DNA of 64,000 nucleotides from positions 4,972,501 through 5,036,500 of the forward strand of contig OX365944.1 in NCBI GenBank assembly GCA_947247005.1. The letters run 5' to 3'. Both the position numbers and the translations under genes were made by a program. The stretch comes from Spisula solida (lineage: Eukaryota > Mollusca > Bivalvia > Venerida > Mactridae). The notes below the pieces were generated by a model. The model did not search any database, was not told where the DNA came from, and was given only the letters and a program-made list of their open reading frames with translations. This document shows, piece by piece, positions 1 through 15,000 of this stretch (position 1 is its first letter; each line of letters starts with the position of its first letter).

Positions 1-447
1 GAACTATCTAAGCAATTTTAAATACCGGTCGTGTTAATAACATAATTAAACTGGTAATATCACACAACAAATTGCTAGGTGCGCTGAACTTGAAACCTAT
101 GTAGACACCATTCTTACAATTATTGATAAAATGACTTTTATCAAGAATCCTGATTCCAATTTTATATTGCCAGTTGTACATGAATAATCATGCTATAAAT
201 AGAATCAAACTTAATAACTAGAAATGTTAGTTTTCTATTGATATATGACAAAGTTTTATATCAAACATATTCTCATGACATTCGGTCTCCATGATAACAT
301 AGTGTATATTATAGTGTCACACTGTATTACTTGCATAAGTCTCAAATGAAATTCTCCTAAAATTGTTAACTCTATTTTTATGTATATCTTGTTCAGTTAA
401 TATCTGTATGTAATGTTTATTCCTTTCCTTATAAAGGACTTTACCAG

Positions 448-3075
448 TGTTCCGTCACAGAGAACCGAAAGGGATCATTCGATTGCCAGGTTACTGCTAC
501 AGATTTAGATTCAGACGCGTCTCAAACAGCTCTGAATTACAGTATAGCTTCTTCGGATTCGACAGTAAGTTTGTAATGGCTATATTCGGTGTAACTTTAA
601 TCAGTTTTTACATATATAATTTAATATACTTGTTAATCATATAATTTTATTTTATGTAGAATAGCAATTACATAATTATAAATTATTAAATTGGAGTTGT
701 TTTCAATAAACACCGACATGTATAAATAACCATTAAAATAAATAAAAACGAAATGCGAACTATAATTCCGAGAATACACAAGAAGTGGACCGTTTTCAAG
801 GTGCTTGGTATTGGAACATATCAATATAATAGGTATAGCCCGTTTTATCAGGACACTTGTATTCAAACATTGCAATAGCATAACATTGTATTTTGTTGTT
901 ATAAACAATTGAATTTGAGAAATGAACAGTGAAAACCTATACCTTATTTACTAAGGTACATACTTATACACATAATATATATCACAATAAGACATTATTA
1001 AAAGAAATAACTATATTAAATAGTTCATATATGTACACAATGTTATGTAAACAAGTGTCTGACCTGAATAATCGATTTGTACATACTTCGGTATGTTTTC
1101 GTTATTATTGGCCGGAAAAACACATTCAATCTAATATATTTATAGAATCTCATAATTAACAACAACAATGGTGAGGTAACTGTACAATCACCTTATAATT
1201 ATGAAGCCATGGTGAACCATACTGTTCATCTGAATGTATCCGCATATGATGGCAAATTTAAAAGGTAATAAATATGTATTCATTGTTTCCACTACTTAAA
1301 CAATGTTTTAAATGTATTTATCAACTCATTCGTCACTCTATTTTGTTTTCCAACACAAGAGTCATCAAGATAACAAATAATCCATTAAGGGTATAGAACG
1401 TATATAACAGTTGATCAAAATATTTGAATACTTTTACTATATTATTACCCAAATTTAACGGATCAGCCAGTTTGAATTTTTTGACACATACTATTTGATC
1501 GTTGTTTATCCTCCATAACAAAACTGTTATTGTAACTCGCCTAGCGACCATATCAAAACGGACACCGGAAATAAAAAATACCACCTATTTAGATTATTCA
1601 TTTTCTCTGCTGTCTTTTGTTTAATTACTATTTTCTATTTTAGTTATGCGGAAGTCATTGTAGAAGTGTTGAATGCTAACGATGTTGCTCCTGTAATTGA
1701 TACCAAACCTAGTGCATACGAAGTGTTTGAAAACATCACCTATCCTTATTTCATTGACTGGATCAATGTTACTGATGCAGACAGCTCATTTGAAATATCA
1801 TTCCTGACGTGTCAAGGTATGGTTTATGAAAAAACAATATTTGAGTTTCCGTTATCTGAACATAAATGCTTACAAATGTAATTTGTAATAAAAAAAGTTG
1901 GTCACTGTGTTATTTCTCTTTGTTACCACAATATAACTAATTACATGAATATATAGAAAAGTAAGAACACTCCTCAGAAATGTCTTGAGGTGACAGAAAG
2001 AATTCAAAAGTTGGCGGGATCACCGTGTTGTTCATTTTGTTTGTACCTTTGATTGGAATTGTGCAAGATAAAAGTTAAAAACACGTTCAATAGCTCTTTT
2101 CTTGGCAAAAGGTTTATTCTTTATATTCTCGTTGGTATATTTGGACTATAACCCGCTAGTTTTTTTATCTTGATTTCTGAAAATAGCATTTTGTAAAAGG
2201 GTGCACTAACTGTACTTTCCTAGAAGAAAATAAAAAGCACCTACCTACAATAGATTGTACCCCGCTACCTTAAGAGTTTAACCAATAACAGAATAATGTT
2301 GATTTATGTATTGTTCAATATGTTGTGCAGTCCAAAGCTGGGTCGCACTTGTATGGAATGAGGAAGAACAGAATGCAAATTGTTGGATTGAAAAAGGGCA
2401 TTTATTTTGAAAATGCCATAAAACCATAGATAAAGCAAACTTTTTGTTTATATTCCACAATGACATAACTGGGTAAAAGAACAACTCTGTAATTAAGCTG
2501 TAATAAGCAAATAAAAATGTGAATACGCTAGGGTTCTACCAACGCAAAAAATAATGGAAGAGCAAAGGTTTTAAAGCTCGTTGATTGTTTAAGCTATGTC
2601 ATGTGACATAGCCGTCTCAAAATAAGCGTAACGCTAAAATCCCGTAGTGGTCGTACCTGACCGTACTTAGTCCTGAATGTACTACAATGCTTTCTAATGA
2701 CATAAAGACTTTTTTGTGTCCACAAAATGTGATAAGTGTCATTGTTTATTTGAAGAAATTTACCTATAACTTCACAATAAAATGTTATAATTATTAATCA
2801 TTACACATTTTACATTGTATATAATGAAATACAATTCCATTTTAGATGTGTTTCACATAGATGTAAATGGAAATGTGTTCGCAAAGTCAGCCCTGGACTA
2901 CGAGGATACTAAAACAAACTACACATGTCAGCTTACAGCTACTGATACTGTTAGCTACACGAATGCTACCATGACCATACATATAAAAAATGTTAACGAC
3001 AATTATCCGATATTTGATCAGCCAATTTACAACAGAAGTTTACACGAGAATCAGGCTGACATAATCAAAGTTAAC
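448..3075 (+). CDS. Cadherin exons 1-4: first partial EC repeats
   Basis: Exons 448-564, 1146-1264, 1644-1816 and 2846-3075. The window opens inside the gene: the first exon begins within an EC repeat (SVTENRKG, then QVTATDLDSD and LNYSI). Exon 2 gives NNNNGEVTV and NVSAYDGKFKR. Exon 3 carries a linker with the calcium motif weakened to NANDVAPV. Exon 4 holds the full linker VNDNYPIFD and the next xEN glutamate (LHENQAD). Exons break at the standard position just before the AxDxD motif and within the LDRE/ASD strand, so each EC is split over two or three exons. Phases run 0, 2, 1, 0 and join cleanly. Confidence 0.9.
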
Positions 3076-6000
3076 GTAAGCTTATACATAATATTTTGTA
3101 TAAAATGAACAAATGCACTGCATCCAGCGGTGATTTCCCATCAGGTGTTTCGATAATCTGGCAGAGGGGAAAATGACTAAGACATTCGTTTTCTCCACAT
3201 AGACTATCAATCTAGCCCCTGGCTGCCAGGCAGCACCACATATGCGACCAGGCGAACCCATACTGAGAAAAGAGTGTCTTCCGATCTAGGAGACGGGTTG
3301 CACAGATATGCCCTATAAATATTTATTATAGTTTTACACTCATCCTAAATTGCTATTTATATTTCAATTCAACATACTCACAAGTTGGCGGACTATGCCG
3401 TGCGATGACGTCGCGTTAACGTGCGAATGATGTGAAGTCATGTCCGACGTCGCCATATTGCTTTTTTGTGTGTTGAATTAAATAAGATATGTATTTTTTA
3501 ATAATGTTTATGATTTGAATAAGGCTTATCTGCCGAAATGTTATTAAAAGAGTGAACTGTATTTATATTTCATATTTGAAAAACAACAAAGCAAACAAGA
3601 TTGGTTCCCAAATCTTGAGCAACAACTTGCCTCCACCGGAAGTGGGACGTGAAATTCAGTGTTCCGAATCATTATTCTGTATCCGGTCTTTTGAAAAAGC
3701 AAAGCCCATAGCCAATGCAAAACTATAACAACACCAATCACGTGTTTTCGCATGTAATCGTTAATGGGGATTTTTCCGGTGATATATCCCCTAATAATGT
3801 AATATAATTTGTGTACACAAACATGTATAGTGTGTTTTGAACCTACATTGCTTAATTAAGCGAAGTACGGGCACATTAGACCACTCATATATGACAACAA
3901 ACGCCGACAAGGTTGCACAAATAACATGTACGAGTTTGATGCGGATATGTTGTTTTGTTTTTATTTTATCACAAGTGTCTACGAACTTTTTGGACACACC
4001 TCGTATCAGTGCGTCTACATCGATGTACACCAATAATCGATTGACAAAAGTCCTGCAAGACCAACTAGACTTATATGCACTGGGGTAGTCCCTCGTTATT
4101 CACATACGTTGTTTATAATTATTTTCAATGTTCTTTTAACAGGCAAGTGACGGGGATTTGGATGAAGTTACTTACAGTATCGACCCGGACAGTGTATGGT
4201 AATGTTTATATAAATAGTAATACAATTCAACCTCAATTAAAGACAGCAGCAATAATAAACCGTCACTAAATTAAAAGCACAATTTTAATGTTTACATTCG
4301 CTGTACGTCCACGCCAGCTTAAGATAGTGAAAATGTTTCAGTGGTGTGAAAAGTATGTTTTTAGTAGCATAAATGACAATAAAGTTAAGAATTATTTTAA
4401 TGGGACTTTAAAAGTATTATAATAATTAACATACATGTGTCCATTAGCTATTTCGTTGATGCAAGATTCTTTGTGGGATAACAAAGCATGCGTAAGATGT
4501 TGGGAACATATATAGTTTTAGTCCTAGCACCGATCTCCAGAAGCGTCTGAAAAAGAAAAATCTCAACTCAGATTGGGATTTTACTCAAATCAGAGTCAGC
4601 GGTTGAGAATTACATGTAGACTATCAGAAATGTGAGTTCTTGTAATTTTACTGTAATGAACTGGGTACAATGTTTCTGTTCTATGATACCAATTTTTAGC
4701 CTGGTCTCATATAGAAATTAGCGCAAACATCAGTAACGGTGATGCTTCGGGAGATCGGGGCCAGATCATCAAATGGAATTCGAACCCACATCAACGAGGG
4801 TTGGGATTTTGAGAGTTGGTAACTATTCAACCGCACGTGACTCCAAATACGAGTAGTTTATTATTATAATTTAATATATACATTTTCAATGAATTTCAAT
4901 GACAGGGATATGCCTCTCAGTATACGCAATGATCATATTTATTCATTATGAAAGGCTATGGGCTATCAATTGTTTGTCTAAAATAAACGTTTTGTTCTGG
5001 TCTGGTCTGATATATTCGGAGTCTAATGTTGGTTACCTGACTAGTACAAAAAAGATTATATTAAGTCAGACAGTGAAGGAAGCACCCAGCTTAACCAGCC
5101 GAGCACAGAAAACATTAAACACACACAAGGCATAATGCCCAGCTGAACCAGCTGAGCACAGAAACATAAAACACATACAAGGCCTCGTTCACTATCGACT
5201 AGTTGCATTTGTCAATCAGAAGCAGATGTTATTGTTAGATTGTACGCTTTTATCGTTTAAGGATCCAGAACGTATCGATGCATTCCTCGACTGGAGAAAT
5301 TGTGCTAAAACCACTAGACCGTGATGTCATGGACAACAGTGCTATAATTGCGTTTACTGTGTTTGCTGTTGATAACGGTAAACCACAACGAACTGGTTCT
5401 GTCATGGTTACTGTAACAGTGCTAGGCGTTAATGACAACGATCCATTTTATCCTTCATATTTAAAACACGTACAGCTTTATATTCCAGAGGGTCGTCCAC
5501 GACCGAGTGTGTACACCTCAAAGGTATACTTTTACTGACATAAGTTATTGGTGCTTGTAATTTACTAACAGCAATGAGATACTAGTATATATATTAAAGA
5601 ATGGTAATGTACAGCGAAACATTATTGGAATTCAATGTGTTTTATAAAGCAAAACGTTAACGAATCTATACCATTTCAAACATTCAGAATATTAATTTAG
5701 TGATATACAAAATGGCGACAATTTATTTTCAAGAGAACCATGGGTTTCATAATGGCCGATTTTGGGTCCATAATGTCGAGGTGAGCTTCGTATTGGCCCT
5801 GCATTTGGAGTGAAAACGCGCCCAATATTGTATAGTCAATTATTAATGCGACGAACGGACGTTTTAGGCCACTCGGCTGTTATAACATGATCTATAAATA
5901 CTTAACTTTTATATTCATACAGGCAGATGATGCTGATATCGGAGTTGGATCTGAAATAAGATATGCCATCAAAGATGACAAAACAGGTGCATTTGGTATC

Positions 6001-9000
6001 AGTAACTCTTCTGGTGTAATATCATCGAAAACATTAGACATAACATCTACACAAACACGCTTTACGTTTGAAGTAGAAGCCTATAATGTCAACGGATCAC
6101 AAAACGCTACACAAATGTGCCATGTTTATATAGTGGTAAATACATTACAATCACTAAGAAAAGTACAGTTTATACCCGGGCGATAAATCTCATCCGATCT
6201 TTGGTGTAATCGGACATCCACCGATAATCCGGAAGTGGAAAAGTAATTTTAAGGTGCTTAATAACCCTCGAAAATGCTTGAAAAACACACACTTGCAAAA
6301 CGTTATTCCAAACACCATATGCCATCTGTTTTATCGTCGCCTCCACAGAAGTGGAGGCTACTACTGGAATGCTTTTTTGTTTTTCCCATGGAGCTTCTTT
6401 TTTTGTACAGTTAAAAGCCGTTCATACTGTCACAGCAGTTAGTCGTTGAAAAAAGTAGTGCGTCGTTTGTTTAACATTAACATTTTTAATAGATGAAACC
6501 ATGTCATGAAAATGTTCACTAAAACTCATTTTTATATACATTTTAAAAAGTAATAACGACAACTAGTGTAAATCAATAATTACGTATTTATTATCGTAGT
6601 AGCGTATTAATTTTCTTACGTTTTGATTACTTTGAACGTGTTCCATGTTCTATATATAGCACAACAATTACCGTTTGATTTTCACGGCCCATGCTTTGAG
6701 AATGAAATATTTCAGCTGCATTTAGCGTCCCAAATGCATTTATTTACGATAAATATGACCAAAGAATACGATAGATGTGTGTATGATCTTTGATATAACG
6801 TAGCAGACGAAATTTCATCGTGTATTTTCGAAAAATCGAAAACGAAAGTGACTCCACGTGAATGTTTACGCACGCAATAAACATTGACATTAAACTCCGT
6901 TCCGTCTGGTTCGGACCCGGATTATGAGCAAAAAAAAACGACGTACAACCAATTTCTTTTTGAAAACGTATTCAGGTGACGGAGGTGTTCAAGAATGATA
7001 GTTAATAGTTATGTTAAGGATGTTGGAGCGCTTAGGATCCCACCTTCAATTTGATTGAAGTGTGTATGATTTTTTTTATAATTCCATGGAAATTGGTCAA
7101 TTGGTGGTGTTTATCAAATTTGACATTTTTAATTGATGTCTGAGATCTAAATAATAAAATATTTTTTCAATATTGTTTGGGTACACATTGTTATACATGA
7201 TCAAGATACCAAAAAGGGTATATTTAATTTTGGTCTAATATACATTGCTCTTTTACCCCACCCACTTCATATTTCATGCAGCAAAATAGCACCCAGGTAA
7301 AAGCCTAATAACTTTTTTCCCACCTTAAACTTTTTTTAATTTTTTGTTAAATAAGTCTAGTGACATAGATCTTCAAAATTATGCAATAAAAAATATATGT
7401 CACCGAGGTATCTTTTTCGCAATTTTTGTTTTTATTTTGGTTAAACGTGGCTAAAGTGCTGAGAAAATCAATGAAAACGCTTAAAAAGAAATTTATTGAA
7501 CATGTAAATATCGCGGAAACCCATCAACACACAATAAACAAACATTACCAAACGAACCTGACTCCCAAAAAAGTCATTTGGCATAAATAGCAATATTTTT
7601 AATTTTTTACCCCACCCACCTATTTTGTAATGTGATATTTTTCTCGGAATGGAAACCGTCATTTGGATTAGAATTTTCTAATTTTATTGCATAATACTTA
7701 TCAAAACTGTTCAACTTGATTTATTTTAGATTATTTTGACACATTTTTACATTTACAAGGCACATAACGTACTATGACAAATGACACATGCGCATTGAAC
7801 CGCTCCACCATCCTTAATATGTTTAAATCATAAATGATTAGAAAAATAATGCCAATTATGAATGAAAATGTATCCACCACTGGGCCTATATACAGTCAGT
7901 CAACCAGTTTAGATTAACCCAGCAAATTTGTCTTAATCTGAATAATTTCCTTTGGGGTTTGGTGTCAATATCAGCACATGTAAAAATTAAGAGTACAATT
8001 TCATTCTTATGGTAACAGTTTAAGCCAGACGGCTTATCAGTTTTTGGTAAAAATTGTTAATTAAAGTTCACCTGTGGGAAAATTGTACCAAACCATAAGA
8101 AAACTGAATGAAAATTTCAAAACATAGCCTTTATTTTAATATTGAAAAAGATTATTTTAAAATAATAAAGCCTTCTACTTCCATAAGGATAGTACAATAC
8201 TCGAGTTGTTCAACCAGTTCAGGTTAACCTTTTTCAGCAGTTATTGCCCCTAAAAGAATAAAACGGCAGCTATCTTGCTAAAATTTAGAGAAATAACTCC
8301 TTTGTGTTAAGAGTACCTTACAAACACTTTAGTTTGTTTTTATTGTTGCATAGTGTAAAATAAAGAAAATAATAATCGAAACTGTTGACAAACTGTATAA
8401 AAGGATGAACAACACATTCATAAATTACATCTTTTTACTGATACATGTACACATGAATCAACATCTATTTGATACAATTGCCTATTATGGCATGTTTAAT
8501 GGCATAATAATACCTGTAATTAATTGAAGGCCAGCGGTGGAATAATTGGTGAAAATTTTGGGTTGATATTGCCTCAAAATCTGTCCTTTTTCAGTATCAT
8601 TTAAGTTTCTCAGGACACCTAGAATGCCCAAGATTGAACCATTTTTTAAAATAAAATTCTGGGGGAACATGCCTCAAAACCCTTTTTTACAGCACCCTGG
8701 TCTTTTTGTGGTTCTAGAACAATCACTAATTTTATATGCAGAAAATGAGAAGTTACTTGATGAAATCATACCAAGTATTGACTAAGTTAGTGTCATTTGA
8801 AATTACACAGATGAATTTTAACAATAGAACAATGTTAAAAAAATATCAAAGCTTGGCATGTACAGCGCAACTGCTATCGGTTTGATTTCCAAGGCTGTAG
8901 TGAGGTTCAATACAATTGTACATAAATATATATATTTATTTGGTTAATACCTAAACTTAAGATGGTCTTGGAATTTTTATAGTATAGTTGGATACAACCA

Positions 9001-12000
9001 GAAGATGACTCATTTATTTTGAAGTCAGAAGTAACATTTAACATTAAAGATTTATTGTTGGTCTACAGACATACATGTGTTGTCTACATCTAATGTTATG
9101 CATTAAAGAGTATTAACATATTTTGAAGTCAGAAGTAACATTTAACATTAAAGATTTATTGTTGGTCTACAGACATGCATGTGGTGTCTACATCTAATGT
9201 TATGCATTAAAGAGTATTAACATAATTGTATTGGCAAATACAATTCAAATTCTAGCTGTTAACATTATTGGAACAGTAAATAAAATTATTTTCAGATACA
9301 TTTGTATAATTACACCATTCAGAGGCGACCTTTGATGCTTTGCATCAATGGTTTTCTTGTTTTATATATGATAGAAAACCTTTGTAGCGCTTGCGCGTGA
9401 TGTAAAATGTGCCATATAGTTGCCTTATTCAAATGCTAACACTAAAATAAAAATGTCACACGTTATCATTATGGTATTTTATAATACGAACTCACTGGAT
9501 AAACTTTATAATCAATCGTCGTAAGGGCATGCCAGACTTGAAATTAAATGCTGGTGTTTTCTTTACGAGAAAAACACCTTCATGTCTATGTTTAATTTCG
9601 GCAAGGAAGTCGCCATGTTTGCTGCCTCCTGCCAAAGCAGTAAACGTACTGCAACATGTTTTTGAAAAATAGTAATCAAAATATTAATTGATTGCCAGAT
9701 CGAATAATGAACTTTATTGCGTTATTATATATGAACTTTACAAACGATCATACGATAATAATATAGAAATCCAAGTATTTATTACAGTTGTCATCTCGTT
9801 TGTTTACGAATTTCGGGCTGTGTAGGATTATATTCATATTTATATTCATGCGCTTAAGATGAATTAAAATAGTGCGGCAGTTTATCGACGAAACCATTAT
9901 AATACGGTGTTCATTATGCGTCGTTCATAACGAAGGACATCGAATACAATATATAACTTACAGCTTAATTTAAGTCCCAATGAAACATCAATATCAGCAT
10001 TTTCCTATCCCAACATATGCTGCGAATTGATAATCTGAGTTGTGTAACGCGGCTTCCTGTCAAACTTTAGTTTAGCTAAATTACAAAAGGAATATTCGTT
10101 TTAAAATAATCCTTATGTTAATTATGTTGGTATAACCATTGCAAACACTTTTTGTAATTCGATTGTCTGGATCGTTGCTTGATCACCTATAGTTTGTGTA
10201 AAATCGGTCATTAATCAGCTATCAAAAATATTTCAAATCACACGGATAGTCCGTGCAAATGTTTCAACGTGCTCGGTAAGCTTACGTATGGTGTGAGGGT
10301 ACTGCCATGCTTTACTATCGTCTGCAAGCAGTCTTTTTAGTAATATGTAAAAAGATTATATTAAGTCAGACAGGGAAGGCAGCACTCAAGTTAACGAGCC
10401 GAGCACAGAAAACATTAAAAACACACAAAGCACAATGTCCAACTAAACAAGCGCAGATCCGCCCAAGTCCAAGCTGTCGAAAAGTATAATAAATTATAAC
10501 TAGCTGAATGACCCAGTAGAAAAATAGTAATATGTAACCATTTTAACTCACAAACTGACCAAACATAGCAGTTTTCCCCATGTCAAAAGAAACGGGCTAA
10601 CGGACGGAACAAAAATAATCAGGGACCAGTACGACTATCGATAAATAAGTCATTTCTTTGTTATATAAACAAATAAAATACAGAGGAAGGGGATCTTATC
10701 AAAATATGTTTATTATTGACCGAAATATCAAAGCTTTAATTAATTTTCCATAAACCGGTTTCAATTCTTTCTTGGCAACTTAAAACTTGTCCAAATAATC
10801 TGTCTAGATTGTGTGTTTCGACCCAGAGGTTGAGGTATTCATATCCAACATTGACTGTCTCATGATGGGTTATTATTCTATTATGTAATTTGAAAAAAGA
10901 GAATTGATAACATTTATAATGGCGTTATTAATATCAACATAGCATGTATCATTTGCCGAGCATTCGCTTTTATTACAATCACTAGTAATTATGTTAATGA
11001 AACGTACGCTGTCACGTCTTGCTTAAAAAAGCTTTTGAAATAGAATATAAACTATTTACGGGCGTCTTTGTAGTTTAATACAGGTAGGAGCTAATAAGAA
11101 ACTGTCCGTTCTATTTGTTGCATCGTATCATGGTATATTGTCAAAATGGAAACAACTGAATTATACAATTTACCACGTACAAATACGAGTAAAATTGGAA
11201 AAATCAAAATATTGTCTGTTAATAGCAGTGTTTGCTGTATACCAACATGACTGTCAGTGGTTGGTTGCCTATACAGGCGGGCGACTCGGTTAGTGTTGGT
11301 AGCCTTGTGGACTTTTATTAACTTCGTTGATAGCTTAAGTATGAAACAGAACTTCTTTTTGAAGCTGGACAATAGTATTGTTACTGTTGCAAATAACAAC
11401 CTTTCGTTTTTGAACTCTTAATGATACCACGGTTAAATACTGGATGTGTTTGAACCTATCCCCTTGCTTAGTTTAAGGATGTCTCTTTTTAAAAATATGC
11501 GGTAAACTTGTTTAATCAACCTTATGTTTACTTTCAAAAGGACAAATTATTGAGATAAAATTGAATAATTGTTTGAGCTGTTTAATATGGTTAACGGATT
11601 TAAAAACGCGACACTTTTAGAGAAACAAATTCTCATATAAAATGTATTAGTATATTCGTAAAGTCTAATTCAATGTCGTCATTTTGATAACACACTTAAT
11701 AAAATCCAACGAGTATTAATTAATTATCGCACGAAAAAGACATTGGTCCAAAAAACAATAGTAACATGTTTATTGGCGCATTGGTTTTATCGTTGAAGAT
11801 GACCAGCCTGGATAACAGATCGATTGTTTACGTAAGGCTAGTCTAATTACTATATACAAATTCGAAACTAAATTGAACAGGATGAATGACGTATCCAACT
11901 TTCATTTAAAATGTGCCTATATGACACGGAAACATTGTTGCAGGAAACACACACCGGTGTCTCATAGACCTGCAAATAAATGTTTTTATGGGAAAGGGGA

Positions 12001-15000
12001 GGTAACCATGTAAGTGATTTTGGTCAGAATGCGACTTTTGTTTTCTGGGTCGACGTATTGATTGTACTTTATATTTGTTAATACTTTTCTCATTTTTTTC
12101 ATCTTAGTACCAAAATGACGCCAATACATTTATCTTTAATCTGCACTATTCCACTACCGGCATAAACTTGAATTGTTTTTGCTATAAAACAACACACTCC
12201 GTTGTCGCGTTTTTAAATCCGTTTGGTATACTAGTAACTTATTCTCTATGGCTGCCATTTCCAAACAAAAGCTTAATTTCGAATTTCTTCAGCTCCAGTG
12301 TACTGTTTCATCAAAACACTTACAGAAATCTTAAAACTTGCGCTCAAATTTAAATTATACAGTGAAATAGGGACATAATTCGGTCTGTAGGAGTTCATGA
12401 ATTGAAACATTTTCACCACTTTTAATCAACCATGAAGGTCAGATACTTTCAACTCAAAGATCGGATTACGGCGTCTTCTAAACGTTTCATAATGTCATTC
12501 ACATGTAGCGAAAATACAATGATATAGCTATTCCTTAGGAAAACATAAGTCAGTAGCCTCTTTAAAATCAACATGTCTTTTAATCAGGTATCTTCGTTTT
12601 TAAGGCTGCAAACCACCATTCGCCTGAATTCAACGAAACTTACTACAAAGAAACTTTGGCTGAGTGCAGTAAGATGAATGCAGAAATATTAAGGTACAAA
12701 ATGTGGCAAACAGTCTCAATTATTTTTGGCTTCACGTCCTCGTCCGATAATCCCAAGGTCGAGAGTATATCTCTCCCCCTCTCTCTCTCATCTATAGATC
12801 GAGAAATGTCACATGGGCATTACCCTCCATCTCTTGTAGTGGTCCAGTGAATATATGCTGGCAATGTTCTACAAACTTTCTCCAAGCCTCTAGGGGATTC
12901 GTATTGTCCCAATTCATGGTTAGCACTGACACAACACCTAAATCCATAATTGTAAAATTCCAACTTTTGTTCAAACTATACTATGTAAAACAAGTTCTCA
13001 AAGAATGTTTACAATTTGTAGATTTAATCCCACTTCTGACACCATGTAATATTAATGTGTTCTATCCAGGCGTATATAGAATGACAACCAATGTATTCTT
13101 ACTATGAATTGTACATCACTAAGAACGAAATTACATAAAAAAGGCAGAGTACATGCAGTATATGGTATCTATATATGACAAGAGAAGAAATTCGTGCAAG
13201 CTTGGAGGCTAGAGTACATGTACCTATACCCCTGATTTTATTCATAATTTCAAACATTCAGGGTCCATGCAACAGATGCAGACTCTACGAAGCAATACAA
13301 TACGGTGTATTACTGGATGGAGCAAACAAATAATGATTATTTCAACGTCGATATGTTTACCGGTGCCATACACCTTGTTGGGGCTATCGATTATGATAAG
13401 ACAGAGCGAGATATATCTTTAACGGTAAACTTTCATTTTTAAGAATTAAATATATCATAATATTATACAATATATGTATAATTATATGAAATGTTTCGAT
13501 ACTTAATTTAAAAAGAGTCGTATCAAAGATGGAATGTTGTACGCGGAGGCTCTTCTGTCCTTGTGTATACATAATATATCCCTTTATACGTACATATGCA
13601 CCCTTTTGCAAACTCATAGTTTTTCTATCATGTGTAACCTAGAATATTGTTTTTTGCCTTTGATATATTGCCGCATTATTTATCAGTAATTTCTAAAATG
13701 ATTAATTTTACAGGTTTATGCAACGGATGACGTCACCTCTAGGAACAAGAATAACGATGCGCATGTCAATGTAACCTTGACTATAACTGACTGCAATGAT
13801 AACCCACCGATATTCGCCCAAAGTAAACTTTATTACAAATGTCTTTTTACGACACTATTTGACATAACGATATTTATTTATGCTAATAGACAAATGTGAT
13901 GACAAAGGAATATGAGGATAGCACAGGGGTGGTCACATTCGCTCAGTTCTCTAGATTATTTACTGAATCACAAAAATACCACGAACAAATTACATCAATC
14001 CTGTTGCAAGATTTGGTACAACATATTGTATAATATACTACTCAAACTTTGCCAAGGGCCAAGGAATCCATTTTACAAGTCTGTCTTATGTTAACTGAAC
14101 AAACCCGATTCAGCAAAATGTTGTGTAGTTATGAAAATATCATCTTATCTGATGCAAAATTTCGAAAAGATCATGTCTTGCTTTTGACAAGCATTGTCAA
14201 AATGACGTCGTTTTCGAGGTAACTGATAAGCCCTATTTGCACGACCCAAAGTGGAAAGCATAACATGGACATTTTGGTCCCGTTTATATTCACATATCGA
14301 GTAAGACCCAAAATGCCAAGAAATGGACTGCATTCTGTTATTACAGAAGCTTGAATGCAGCATGAACTTTATAATGGGTTTGGGCTTATCAGCACTTAAA
14401 CATAACATTTTGTAGTAATATTTATTTGTTTGCAATATTGCAGATGTAACATTATGTTCCTGCAAATTCTACCATTCAATCTTATTCAATTTGAAAATAT
14501 TTAAATGGGAAATTTCTTGGCCCTTATCAAATTTTGAGAAGTATACATCGTTATAATTGACTGTTCTTTGAACATTACATCACACTAGTGATTGAAACAA
14601 ATTACTCAGAATCACAACACAAATAGCCTTCTTATACAAATTGCGATACAAGATACTAACAAGACTACTACTATATAAAATAGGTTACTTCTTTATCTAA
14701 GGTATGAATCAAGTTATTGTGTCATTTTCTGTGTTGAGATACATACAGTATGATCTATGCATATGTTCCTTTCGTTGATAGGTTTGTATATGTGCAATAT
14801 TGATGAAGGCGAAACTGGAGAGTTTGGCTGTAGGGTACAGGCGACAGATATTGACGATATATCTACTATACAATATAGTATTATTGACCAAGACAAGGTA
14901 TTTGTCTTCAAAAACGATTGACCTTAAGCCAAGTTCCTTGGTACTATTATACAAACAGTGCGTAAACTGCACGAAATCGTTTATGATGATTTCTAAGTCG

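Larger units (their letters stand above)
6136..12604 (+). other. 6.5-kb intron between cadherin exons 7 and 8
   Basis: No exon is supported here. It contains the inverted-repeat element at 7014-7817, a 104-bp tandem duplication at 9017-9224, repeat family copy 2 at 10345 and otherwise AT-rich sequence. The GCCTCCACAGAAGTGGAGGC palindrome near 6341 and the GAGGCGACCTTTGATGCTTT block near 9317 may be parts of further repeats. Confidence 0.75.

Noticed and set aside
6337..9330. A 3-kb transposon bounded by GTCGCCTC at about 6337 and GAGGCGAC at about 9317
   Set aside because: Only eight bases match between the ends and no target duplication was found.
11091..11399. 102-codon minus-strand frame in the long intron
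   Set aside because: No recognisable domain, no splice context and AT-rich composition like the surroundings; chance is the simplest explanation.
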